DNA from: Streptomyces showdoensis
GTDB taxonomy: Bacteria > Actinomycetota > Actinomycetes > Streptomycetales > Streptomycetaceae
Assembly: GCF_039535475.1 (NCBI RefSeq)
Contig: NZ_BAAAXG010000029.1
Span: 62,001 to 126,000, forward strand
Reading direction: 5' to 3'
Length of the DNA: 64,000 bases
Under the pieces are notes generated by a model. It was not told where the DNA came from and made no database searches. It worked only from the letters and a program-made list of their open reading frames with translations. Position 1 is the first letter of the stretch, and every line of letters begins with the position of its first letter. A program made the translations under genes and the position numbers. Of this stretch, positions 1 to 17,251 are shown in pieces.

Positions 1-768
1 CGGGTGGCCGCAGGCCAGCACGCGGACCGACCCCCCGCGCGGCGCGAAGTCCAGGAGGACCGCCGTGGCGAAGAGTTCCGCGTGCTCGGTCCGCGCCGAG
101 TCCACCACGAGCCGGCGGTCGAGCCGCGCCGCGATCGACTCGGCGTCCACGTCGTCCAGCACGGCCTCGCGGAACGCCCCCAGGACGGAGGCGACCGTGG
201 CGACGGCCGAGAGCCCGTGCCCCTGCACGTCGCCGAGGACGGCCCGCACGCCGTGGGGGCCGGGCCGGACGTCGAAGAAGTCGCCTCCCACCAGTGTGCC
301 GCGTTCGGCCGCGCGGTACAGGCTGGCGCAGCGCACGGGGCCGACCCGCCGCCGCACGTCGGGGACGATGGCCCGCTGGGCCGTCTCGGCGACGGTGCGT
401 TCCAGGTCGAGCTGCTCGTCCCGGCGTCCGCGGACGAAGGAGACGAAGACGCTCAGGGCCGCGACGAAGCCGAGCGTGAACAGGTCGGTGTTGCCCGGCC
501 GGTCCAGATGGAAGACGGGGATGGTCAGCAGCCCGATCGTCGCGGCGCCGAGGAGGGCCGTGGCCAGGGGGCCGTAGGCCAGGACTGCCAGCGGGGGCAC
601 CGCGCCGAGGAGGAAGCCGATGTCCACCGACACGGAGTCGGTGGCGGAGGCCGCGCCGACCCCGACGAGCAGCAGCACGGGCAGGACCCGCACCCAGCGG
701 GGCGGCGGGGCTCCACGCAGCCAGCTCCGCCGGTTCGCGCCGGTCCCCGTCCTCCTCGGCTCCACCAC
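1..768 (-). CDS. Membrane PP2C/SpoIIE-type serine phosphatase, 3' end cut by window edge
   Basis: Likely a membrane-anchored Ser/Thr phosphatase of the SpoIIE/RsbU class, which acts on anti-anti-sigma or related phosphoproteins. Only the first 256 codons are in the window. After a short basic N-terminus there are about three hydrophobic segments (roughly residues 25-45, 50-85 and 95-112), then the start of the phosphatase domain with GGDFFDV and GDVQGHG, the metal-binding aspartate motifs of PP2C_2. The reading ends in ACGHP, close to the conserved G-H region, so only the C-terminal part of the domain is missing. Start: GTG at 768 with GGAG about 8 bases upstream and an in-frame TAG just before it. 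It lies 59 bases downstream of the Rieske gene on the same strand, so it could be read through from the PTM operon, but it is not a usual PTM gene. The family is clear; its target is unknown. Confidence 0.85.
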   Translation of the reverse strand, partial: MVEPRRTGTGANRRSWLRGAPPPRWVRVLPVLLLVGVGAASATDSVSVDIGFLLGAVPPLAVLAYGPLATALLGAATIGLLTIPVFHLDRPGNTDLFTLGFVAALSVFVSFVRGRRDEQLDLERTVAETAQRAIVPDVRRRVGPVRCASLYRAAERGTLVGGDFFDVRPGPHGVRAVLGDVQGHGLSAVATVASVLGAFREAVLDDVDAESIAARLDRRLVVDSARTEHAELFATAVLLDFAPRGGSVRVLACGHP

Positions 769-827
769 ACCACCAGGCTCCTACGCCGGGAGGCCCCGCG
801 CATTCCACGGCCCCGCCACGGCGGCGC

Positions 828-1910
828 TCAGCCGGACCTGCTCCCCTCCGCCGAACGGACCGACGACGGTACGTGCGCCCGCAGGCGGTCCGGCGGGTAG
901 AACTGGCGCGCCCAGTGCCGGAACGGGCCGATCGGGCCGTCGCCCCGCGCCAGCCGGGGCGGGGACTGGTAGCGCTTGGTCGCCCAGACCGGGAAGTCCT
1001 GGGCGACGAACTCGCAGTTCCCCCGGAACATCACGCCGGCCAGCAGCCGGGTGAGCGAGCGGCTCAGCCAGCGGGCCGCGGGCCCCGGGAGCGCGCCCGG
1101 TTCCGCCACGTCCAGCCGGCTCGCCTGCCGGAGCTGGAACGCGGCGGGAGCGATCATCGTGGTCGCGTACAGGGCGCAGGTGCGCACCCCGAACCGCGGC
1201 AGGGCCGTGCAGACGTGCACCTGGCTGATGCCGCAGCCCTCCAGCGTCACCTCCAGGGGGCTCTCGCCCAGCAGCGGCACCCGTTCGCGGGAGCGGACCG
1301 ACACCCGGAAGCTCCGTCCGTCGAACACGGCGGGCTCGGCGACCTCGGACTCGCCCCAGCCGTGCAGGGGGCCGAAGTGTCCCAGGTCCACCGTGTTCTC
1401 GACCACGTCCTGGCTGTGGCCCGGCATCTCCCAGGCGGCGAAGCGGGGGGCCCGCGTGCCGAGGGCGTGCCACGTCACGGGCTCCCAGTCCGGTGCCCGC
1501 CCGTCGTGGTGCCGCCAGACGAAGACGGTGTCGTTGACCTCGCGCACCGGCAGCGCGGCCAGGTCGGAGGACGGCGGCGGTGGCGTGCCGTACCCGGTGC
1601 GCACGCAGGAGCCGTCGGGGCCGAAGGCGAAGCGGTGGAAGGGGCAGATCAGGTCGTCCCCCTCCATCGCGCCGAGCCCGAGGTGGGCCCCCAGGTGCGG
1701 ACAGTACGGGCGGACGGCCCGGACGCCGCCGTCGCGGAGCCGGTAGAGCACCACGTCCTCGCCCTGGAGGGGCCGGGTCAGCACGGTGCCCGGCACCAGT
1801 TCCGCGGCGAAGGCCACCGCGAACCAGCCGTCGGGATAGGGCAGGGCGGGGGCGTGCGCGTCGGCCGGGCTCGGTCCCTCGGTGAGGGACCGGGTGTGCC
1901 TGGGGTTCAC
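828..1910 (-). CDS. Rieske [2Fe-2S] oxygenase, KshA/DAF-36-like; last gene of the PTM operon
   Basis: A 360-aa Rieske non-heme iron oxygenase alpha subunit, predicted to hydroxylate or desaturate a hydrophobic polycyclic substrate with electrons from an external reductase. The Rieske cluster ligands are visible as CPH, then 17-18 residues later CPFH (about residues 60-85). The mononuclear iron site follows as ENTVDLGHFGPLH (D-x2-H-x4-H). This layout matches 3-ketosteroid hydroxylases and cholesterol 7-desaturases more than ring-cleaving dioxygenases. No ferredoxin or reductase gene is next to it. The GTG start overlaps the stop of the MDR gene (GTGA), so it is translationally coupled to the PTM operon. 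In described Streptomyces PTM clusters the gene in this place is a cytochrome P450, so a role as the late tailoring oxygenase is an inference from position. Confidence 0.88.
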   Translation of the reverse strand: MNPRHTRSLTEGPSPADAHAPALPYPDGWFAVAFAAELVPGTVLTRPLQGEDVVLYRLRDGGVRAVRPYCPHLGAHLGLGAMEGDDLICPFHRFAFGPDGSCVRTGYGTPPPPSSDLAALPVREVNDTVFVWRHHDGRAPDWEPVTWHALGTRAPRFAAWEMPGHSQDVVENTVDLGHFGPLHGWGESEVAEPAVFDGRSFRVSVRSRERVPLLGESPLEVTLEGCGISQVHVCTALPRFGVRTCALYATTMIAPAAFQLRQASRLDVAEPGALPGPAARWLSRSLTRLLAGVMFRGNCEFVAQDFPVWATKRYQSPPRLARGDGPIGPFRHWARQFYPPDRLRAHVPSSVRSAEGSRSG

Positions 1911-2962
1911 AGTTCGACCAGCACCTTGCCGAAGGACCCGGCGCGGTCGGTGTACAGGCTGCGGTAGGCGGCGGGGATGCTGTCGAAGCCCTGGTGCACG
2001 GTCTGCTGGTAGCGGATCTCGCCGCTGCGGACCAGCGGGCCGAGCTCGGCGTGCAGGGCGGCCCAGTTCTCGTCGGTGAACCACTCCAGCGCGAAGATGC
2101 CGCGGATCGTGGTGCGGGGGAACATGATGAACGGCAGCAGGCGCGGGCCGGACCACTCGTTGCCGACCTGGCTGGCCCACTGCCAGCAGACGGCGACTCG
2201 GCTGTCCACGGTGAGCATGGGGAAGACGGTGTCGGTGAGGGCGCCGCCGAGGTTGTCGAAGTACCGGTCGACTCCGCCGGGAGCCGCCTTGGCGAGGTCC
2301 TCGCGCAGTTGGGCGGCGTCCCCGCCGTGCCGGAAGACGACCACGGCGTCGAAGCCGAGCGCGGTCAGCCGGGCGGCCTTCTCCGGGGAACCGGTGGTGC
2401 CGACCACCCGCGCGCCGGCCCGCTTGGCGAGCTGGCCGACCAGGGTGCCGATCGCACCGGAGGCGCCGCTGATCACCAGGGTGTCGCCGGGCCGGACGTC
2501 CAGGAACCTGTCCAGGGTGCCCCAGGCCGTCATGCCCGCACCGCCGAGGATGCCGAGCGCGGTGCTCAGCGGCAGCGCCTCGTCGTAGTGGGCCGGGTCC
2601 AGCCGGCGGTAGGCGGGGAAGACCATCGGGAAGGTTCCGGTCTGCCACAGTGCGGGGGCGCCGTTGGAGACCAGGTGGGTCCGCCAGCCGCCGAAGCCCT
2701 GGACCAGGTCGCCGACGGCGAAGGAGGCGCGCGGCCCGGCCGCCAGCACCTCCATGATCGAGTCGGCTCCCATGTGGTCGCCGACCGGGGTGTCCAGGGC
2801 GATGCCCTGGAGGTACGGGTCGACGGAGACGTACCGGGTGCGCAGCAGCATCTCGTCCTCGGCCAGGTCGGTGTCGAGGTCCTCCACCACCTTGACGTAC
2901 ATCCGGTCCACGTCCGGGATGCCGTCGTTGTGCTCGCTGACGATCCACTTCTCGGTCTTCAA
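1907..2962 (-). CDS. MDR-family NADP-dependent reductase (PTM ring-forming, FtdE/IkaC-like)
   Basis: A 351-aa medium-chain dehydrogenase/reductase of the zinc-free leukotriene B4 dehydrogenase type. The nucleotide-binding region GASGAIGTLVGQLAKRAG (about residues 155-172) has the AxxGxxG fingerprint, and no structural-zinc cysteine cluster is visible. In PTM clusters the MDR enzyme forms the last carbocycle by reductive attack on the polyene tetramate (IkaC in ikarugamycin; an equivalent gene in HSAF/frontalamide). The start is TTG at 2962: AGGAG lies 7 bases upstream, the protein then begins MKTEKWIV, and the TTG overlaps the stop of the upstream FAD gene (TTGA). The stop overlaps the Rieske start. 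The ring-forming role is inferred from its place in the cluster. Confidence 0.85.
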   Translation of the reverse strand: MKTEKWIVSEHNDGIPDVDRMYVKVVEDLDTDLAEDEMLLRTRYVSVDPYLQGIALDTPVGDHMGADSIMEVLAAGPRASFAVGDLVQGFGGWRTHLVSNGAPALWQTGTFPMVFPAYRRLDPAHYDEALPLSTALGILGGAGMTAWGTLDRFLDVRPGDTLVISGASGAIGTLVGQLAKRAGARVVGTTGSPEKAARLTALGFDAVVVFRHGGDAAQLREDLAKAAPGGVDRYFDNLGGALTDTVFPMLTVDSRVAVCWQWASQVGNEWSGPRLLPFIMFPRTTIRGIFALEWFTDENWAALHAELGPLVRSGEIRYQQTVHQGFDSIPAAYRSLYTDRAGSFGKVLVEL

Positions 2963-4617
2963 GGGGTAGCTCCTACCGGGTCGATGAGTTGGACGGGGAG
3001 GGGGGCGCTGTGGTCGACGGTGGCGGTGAACGGCCGGCCGTCGTCGCGGCAGACGAACTGCATGACGTGCCGTCCGGACGCCGCCGCCCGGATCAGGCCG
3101 CCGGTGGTGGCCCAGACTCCGGACAGGTAGAAGCCGGAGAGTCCGGGCAGGCCCGGGCCGTGCCGGCGGACCTCCTGCTCCACGGCCTCGCCGCTGGTCA
3201 CGAAGGGCTGCCAGCCGAGCACCGTGCCGTCGTGGTTGGCCGTGTAGCGGACCTGGGTGAGCGGGGTCGAGACGTCCTTGACCGCGATCGCGTCCTTCAG
3301 GCCCGGGTGGAGCTGCTCCAGGTAGTCCGTGATGGTGTCCCGCACCTGCCGCTTGGCCCGCTGGTACGCGCCTCCGCGGCCGACCGGCAGGGTGTGCAGC
3401 TCCTCGCCGCGGCGCACCCGGGTGGCCTGCTCCGGGCCCGTGCTCAGCTCGCGCCAGGGGGCGATGTCGCAGAAGTAGGTGGCGTACACGACGGAGGTGC
3501 CCGGGGGCGACAGCTCGGGGTAGTGGCGGCTGCGGAACTGCACGTTGATGCTGGGGTGGCGGATGCCGGTGAGCCGGGCCGCCACGGAGTCGTCGAGCAG
3601 GTGGGTGGTGCAGGGCTCGCCGTCGGGGAAGGCGCGGCGCAGGCCGAGGAAGACGGTGAGGTAGCCGGGGAAGACCATGCCGGGCTCGTTGATGGTGCTG
3701 GTGTAGAGCTCGCGGTAGGCGTCGGTGAGGTAGCGGCCCTTGAGCAGTTCGAGCAGGGTGGTGCGGCCGTCGCAGGCGGAGACCACGATGTCGGAGCGGA
3801 GCTCGGTCCCGTCGCTGAGCCGGACGCCGACCGCCCGGTCCGCCTCGACGAGGATCTCGACGGCCTTCGCGTTGTACGTGACCTCGCCGCCGAGCCGGCG
3901 GTAGCGCTGCTCGACCGAGCGGGCGAGGCCGAGCGAGCCGCCCTCGGGCACGCCCGCCGACTGGTCGGCGTGGGCGGCGAGCTGGAAGTAGAAGGGCAGC
4001 ACCGGGAAGTTGGGGTGCTTCTCGTACAGGATGAAGTTGAACGCCTCGCGCAGCAGCGGGTCCCGGAACCGCTTGGAGTAGTCCCGCATGAGGACGGTGA
4101 GGGAGCGCCGGATCACGTTGAAGTAGGGGATGAAGGAGGCCAGCATCCGCCAGCGCTCCCTGCGCCCCATCAGTCCGACCGGGGTGAGGAAGGGGTAGCG
4201 GGCCAGGGCGCGGCGGAAGGTGCGCAGGCCGTCGCAGAAGTCCCGGATCGGCCGGGCGTCGGCGGGCGAGAGGTCGAGCAGGTGGGCTTGCAGGCGGTCC
4301 GGGTCGGAGTAGAAGCGGACGGCCCGTCCGTCGCGGCCGCGCACGGTGTTGAAGACGTCGAAGTTGCGCATCCGCTTGCCCTGGAGGGCGCCGAGCTCCA
4401 GCCAGATCTGGTGCATCTCGTTGCCGGGGCCGCTGCCGAGCAGCCAGCTGACGCAGCTGTCCAGGGTGAAGTCGCCCCGGTCCCAGGAGGTGCAGGAGCC
4501 GCCGGGGATCTCGTGCATCTCCAGCACCCGGCTGCGGTAGCCGTTCATCTGGGCGTAGCAGCCGGTGGACAGGCCGCCGAGGCCTCCCCCGATGATCAGC
4601 ATGGTCTCTCTGGTCAT
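2959..4617 (-). CDS. FAD-dependent phytoene-desaturase-like oxidoreductase (PTM cyclase 2)
   Basis: A 552-aa FAD enzyme of the phytoene dehydrogenase/CrtI superfamily. The dinucleotide fold is at the extreme N-terminus (LIIGGGLGGLSTGCYAQM, GxGxxG variant), followed by an E (VLEMHE) and GG (IPGG) for the FAD ribose. The C-terminal GLSGFYLSGVWATTGGLIRAAASG is the second FAD-contact region of the family. Members in PTM clusters (FtdC/FtdD, HSAF OX enzymes, IkaB) close the first carbocyclic rings on the polyene. ATG at 4617 overlaps the previous stop (ATGA) and its own stop overlaps the MDR start, giving tight coupling. It is a paralogue of the next gene upstream, sharing the CYAQM and PDRLQ-HLL-SPADAR stretches, so the pair probably arose by duplication. 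Confidence 0.88.
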   Translation of the reverse strand: MTRETMLIIGGGLGGLSTGCYAQMNGYRSRVLEMHEIPGGSCTSWDRGDFTLDSCVSWLLGSGPGNEMHQIWLELGALQGKRMRNFDVFNTVRGRDGRAVRFYSDPDRLQAHLLDLSPADARPIRDFCDGLRTFRRALARYPFLTPVGLMGRRERWRMLASFIPYFNVIRRSLTVLMRDYSKRFRDPLLREAFNFILYEKHPNFPVLPFYFQLAAHADQSAGVPEGGSLGLARSVEQRYRRLGGEVTYNAKAVEILVEADRAVGVRLSDGTELRSDIVVSACDGRTTLLELLKGRYLTDAYRELYTSTINEPGMVFPGYLTVFLGLRRAFPDGEPCTTHLLDDSVAARLTGIRHPSINVQFRSRHYPELSPPGTSVVYATYFCDIAPWRELSTGPEQATRVRRGEELHTLPVGRGGAYQRAKRQVRDTITDYLEQLHPGLKDAIAVKDVSTPLTQVRYTANHDGTVLGWQPFVTSGEAVEQEVRRHGPGLPGLSGFYLSGVWATTGGLIRAAASGRHVMQFVCRDDGRPFTATVDHSAPLPVQLIDPVGATP

Positions 4618-6285
4618 TCGGCCACCGCCGCCTTCCGGGCAGTCCGTCGCTGTTCGAGTTGCGGCAGCCGGCCGAGCTTCCCGGGGTGCCAGGGTTCGGT
4701 GCCCTCGCTGGGCCAGGCCCGGAACTCGGTGCCGAGTTCGGCACAGAGGTACTGGACGGCGTACCGGCCGCTGGTGGCCGCCCGGATCAGGCCGCCCATG
4801 CCGGTCCACTGCCCGGCCATGGAGAAGCCGCTCAGGCCGGGCAGTCGCATCCGGTCCCGGTTGACCAGGGCGGTCGACACGTCGTCGGCCTCGGAGAAGG
4901 CCTTCCAGGCCAGGATGCTGCCGTAGGTGTTGCCGGTGTAGCGCTCGGTGGTGGCCGGGGTGGCGACGTCGATCAGTTCGATGCGTTCGCCGATGCCCGG
5001 GTGGCGCTCGGCGAGGAAGCGGCGGAGGAAGTCGACGACCTGCCGTTTGCGCTCCCGGTACGCCGTGCGGTCGGCCTTGCGGAGTTCCTGCCAGGAACGG
5101 TGGTCGGTGAAGTAGGTGCAGTGGAGCACCGACTTCCCGGCCGGGGCGAAGCCGGTGCTGTAGCCGGAGCGCTGCTGGACGACCAGGCTGTGCTGCAGGC
5201 AGCCGGGCAGGTCGGCGCCCCGGTCCGGGCCGAGCAGGTAGGTGGTGCTGTGCGGTTCGCCGTCGGGCAGCGGGCCGTCCAGGCCGACGAAGGCGGAGAC
5301 CACCGCCGGGTAGAGGTTGTCGGGGGTGTCCAGCAGCTCGCGGTACAGGCGGTCGGTGCGCGGGCTGGTCCACCGCCCTTCCAGCAGCCGGTCCAGGACC
5401 GTCGGGCCGTCGCAGGCGGCGATGACGTGGTCGGCGTGGTGCTCCTGCCCGTTCCGGAGGCGCACGCCGACGGCGCGCCCGTCCTCGACGAGGATGCGTT
5501 CCACCCGGGAGCGGTATCCGATGTGCCCGCCGAGGCCGGCGTACCGTTCCTCGACCGACCGGGCCAGCCCCAGCGAACCGCCCTCCGGGAAGCCGGCGTT
5601 GCCGTTGTGGGCGCAGGACATGGTGAAGAGGTACGGGAGCAGCGGGAACCCGGTCAGCTCCTGCAGGAACACGTTGGGGAAGGCCTGGCGCAGCAGCGGG
5701 TCCTGGAAACGGTCGGCGAAACGGCGCATGGGGGTGGCCGCGGTGCGCCAGTACAGCCGGAACGCGGGCAGGATGCCGAGCAGGGTGCGGGCCTTCTCCG
5801 CCGCGGACTTCAGGGCGGGCGGCTTGAGTTCCCAGTGCGGGTCGAGGGCGGCGAAGCGCCTCAGGTCCCGGCAGAAGGAGCGGATCAGCCGGGCGTCGGC
5901 GGGCGAGATCTCCAGGAGGTGGCGCTGGAGCCGGTCGGGGTCGTTGTAGAAGGTGACGGACCGCCCGTCCTCGTCGACGACCCGGTTGAACTGGTCGAAG
6001 GAGGTGATCCGCTTGCCGTCCAGCGCGCCGAGCTCGCGCCAGACGTCGTTCGCCCCGGTCCCGGGTGCGGTGCCGATCAGCCAGTCGATGCAGTAGTCGA
6101 AGAGGTAGCCCTGCCGGGCCCAGGCGGTGCAGCAGCCTCCGGGCAGGACGTGCTTCTCGAAGATGCGGCTCTCCAGTCCGCTCATCTGCGCGTAGCAGCC
6201 GGCGGCCAGGCCCGACATGCCGGCGCCGATGATGATGACGCGGGGCCGTCCGCCGGGGGGCCGGGCGCTCCACTGGGGGCCGGTG

Positions 6286-6299
<14 letters not shown>
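4614..6299 (-). CDS. FAD-dependent phytoene-desaturase-like oxidoreductase (PTM cyclase 1)
   Basis: A 561-aa homologue of the following gene, with the FAD fold at about residues 15-45 (VIIIGAGMSGLAAGCYAQM, then FEKH and PGG) and the family C-terminal motif GLSGFSMAGQWTGMGGLIRAATSG. Two such enzymes plus one MDR reductase is the set linked to 5-5-6 ring PTMs (HSAF/frontalamide type), while ikarugamycin-type clusters carry one FAD enzyme. The start chosen is ATG at 6299, 8 bases behind GGGAGG; a GTG three codons earlier overlaps that ribosome site and is less likely. It overlaps the end of the PKS-NRPS gene by 14 bases. The ring type of the product is an inference. Confidence 0.88.
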
Positions 6300-15793
<9,494 letters not shown>

Positions 15794-15879
15794 GGTCCAA
15801 TCCGGAAGGGACGGCGCCTCGGTGTGGGCCGGGCGGTGGGCATGGATCGGGCACCTCGCCCGTACGGCACGGGGCTCAG

Positions 15880-15942
15880 CGGTACGGGGGGCTACGCGGT
15901 GCGGGGGGCTACGCGGTATGGGGGGGCTACGCGGTGCGGGGT
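15880..15942. repeat. 17-18-bp tandem repeat between the hydroxylase and PKS-NRPS genes
   Basis: Three full units and one partial unit of the type GGTGCGGGGGGCTACGC occur in a row. They lie in the 133-bp gap after the hydroxylase gene, and the last unit supplies its C-terminal codons and TAG stop (15927-15929). The units differ mainly in the length of the G run (6 or 7). The repeat may affect transcript structure between the first two operon genes; no function is shown. Confidence 0.8.
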
Positions 15943-16832
15943 GGACGGCGCCACGGGTGGAGCAGGCTGGCGAGGACCTCCCCGGTCTCCGGGAACGTGG
16001 CGGGGGCCTGCACGCCGACCACGGCCGGGTGTCGGCCGGGCCGCCAGGTGAAGCTGCCGAAGAGGCGGTCCCAGACCGAGAGGTCGACGCCGTAGTGCCC
16101 GGCCTCGGTCACGTCGGCGCTGTGGTGCAGCCGGTGCTGCTCGGGGCCGGCCAGGACGTGGTTGAGCGGACCGAGACGGATGTCCACGTTCGCGTGCACG
16201 AAATAGCCTTGCACAATGGTGAAGAGCGCCACGGCGAAAAGGCAATCCGGCGAGAATCCGAGCAATCCGAGAGTCAATTGCACGACCCCCTGTTTGAAGC
16301 TGACGTCCAGTACGTGATTGACACCGTTATTGGCCACGTTCACCTTCCCCGGTACATGGTGAATTCCGTGGACCTTCCAGAGCCAGCGGTTCGTGTGCGC
16401 GAAGCGGTGCGCCAGGTAGCCGGCGAGCGACGAGGCGAGGAGGGCCACGGGAACCTGCACCCACAGGGCGACCCCCAGCCCGCCCCCGGGAAGCGCCGCG
16501 ACCACCGCCGCGACCACGGCCTGGGCGATCACGGCTCCCGCCATGGTGAACACGAAGTAGGCCGAGTACCAGCAGAGTTCCCGGACGCTGGGATGCCAGT
16601 CGGACCGATGGGGGATCAGCCGTTCCAGCACCGCGAGGTAGAGGATGGCGCCGACCAGGAAGAGCTGGACGGCGGCGCCGCGGTCCCAGCCGTAGTGCAG
16701 CGTCGAGACGAAGAGCCAGACCGCGGACAGGGCCAGGACGGGGTAGGCGGCATGGCGGAGCACCTGGCGCGAGAAAGAGCCAACCACCCACGAGTTCGAA
16801 GACAACGACCCCGCCTCGGGTCGATTTTCCAT
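15927..16832 (-). CDS. Sterol-desaturase/fatty-acid-hydroxylase family protein (PTM FtdA-like)
   Basis: A 301-aa membrane di-iron hydroxylase, first gene of the PTM operon. Four to five hydrophobic segments surround the family histidine boxes: HRFAH (about residue 144), HGIHH (about 156) and HRLHH (about 239), with a further H in NHVL. In HSAF and frontalamide clusters the homologue hydroxylates C-3 of the ornithine-derived part of the macrolactam. The start ATG at 16832 has GGAG 9 bases upstream; an in-frame ATG at 16847 is possible but lacks a site. The stop lies 133 bases before the PKS-NRPS start, with a tandem repeat between. The middle of the gene (about 16200-16380) is less GC-rich than its neighbours. 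Confidence 0.88.
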   Translation of the reverse strand: MENRPEAGSLSSNSWVVGSFSRQVLRHAAYPVLALSAVWLFVSTLHYGWDRGAAVQLFLVGAILYLAVLERLIPHRSDWHPSVRELCWYSAYFVFTMAGAVIAQAVVAAVVAALPGGGLGVALWVQVPVALLASSLAGYLAHRFAHTNRWLWKVHGIHHVPGKVNVANNGVNHVLDVSFKQGVVQLTLGLLGFSPDCLFAVALFTIVQGYFVHANVDIRLGPLNHVLAGPEQHRLHHSADVTEAGHYGVDLSVWDRLFGSFTWRPGRHPAVVGVQAPATFPETGEVLASLLHPWRRPPRTA

Positions 16833-16881
16833 ACGGAGAATCTCCATCGCATCCGAATTAGGGACTGCAGAGTAGCAGCGG

Positions 16882-16897
16882 ACACGAGGACTCGTGT
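16882..16897. promoter_or_regulatory. Palindrome ACACGAG-GA-CTCGTGT, candidate operator of the PTM operon
   Basis: Perfect 7-bp arms around a 2-bp centre, 50-65 bases upstream of the hydroxylase start and touching the candidate -10 element. This is a typical place for a repressor site. No regulator gene is beside the operon in this window, so its protein is unknown. Confidence 0.5.
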
Positions 16898-16923
16898 ATT
16901 ACCCACCGGCAGTTTTTGGACAA
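16896..16923 (-). promoter_or_regulatory. Candidate promoter of the PTM operon
   Basis: On the minus strand TTGTCC and TAATAC are separated by 16 bases, in a locally AT-rich stretch about 65-90 bases before the first gene of the operon. The match to the housekeeping sigma consensus is moderate and was found by eye only. Confidence 0.3.
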
Positions 16924-17251
16924 CGCGCGACGGGGCCTTTTACAGGCAGCCGGTAGGACGACAGTCTTTTCATTTCTGATGATCGACGTACTCGAAGTGA
17001 CGCGCGCGTTCGGTCCGTACACGGGAGCAACGATTCGGCAGCACCGCGGCGCCGCCACGGCGGGCGGCCGACCACGTGGCCCGGAGACCGGACCAGCGCG
17101 TCGGCACGATCCGCTCATGGCCTGTTGCCGCTCGGCCGTCGCCGTCTTTGGCGTGATCGTTCGTCGATCCCGCCCTGACGGCCGCACCTTCCTCGGCGGT
17201 GCCCGCGCTCCACCGGTGGTACCCCGGTCCGGCCGGCTCGACCATGGAGGC

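Larger units (their letters stand above)
16833..17251. other. Non-coding stretch upstream of the PTM operon
   Basis: About 420 bases between the divergent hydroxylase and FUSC genes. The part near the hydroxylase is AT-richer than the surroundings and holds a possible promoter and a palindrome. The part near FUSC is GC-rich and shows no convincing gene. Long open frames on either strand here have no recognisable protein pattern. Confidence 0.6.
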
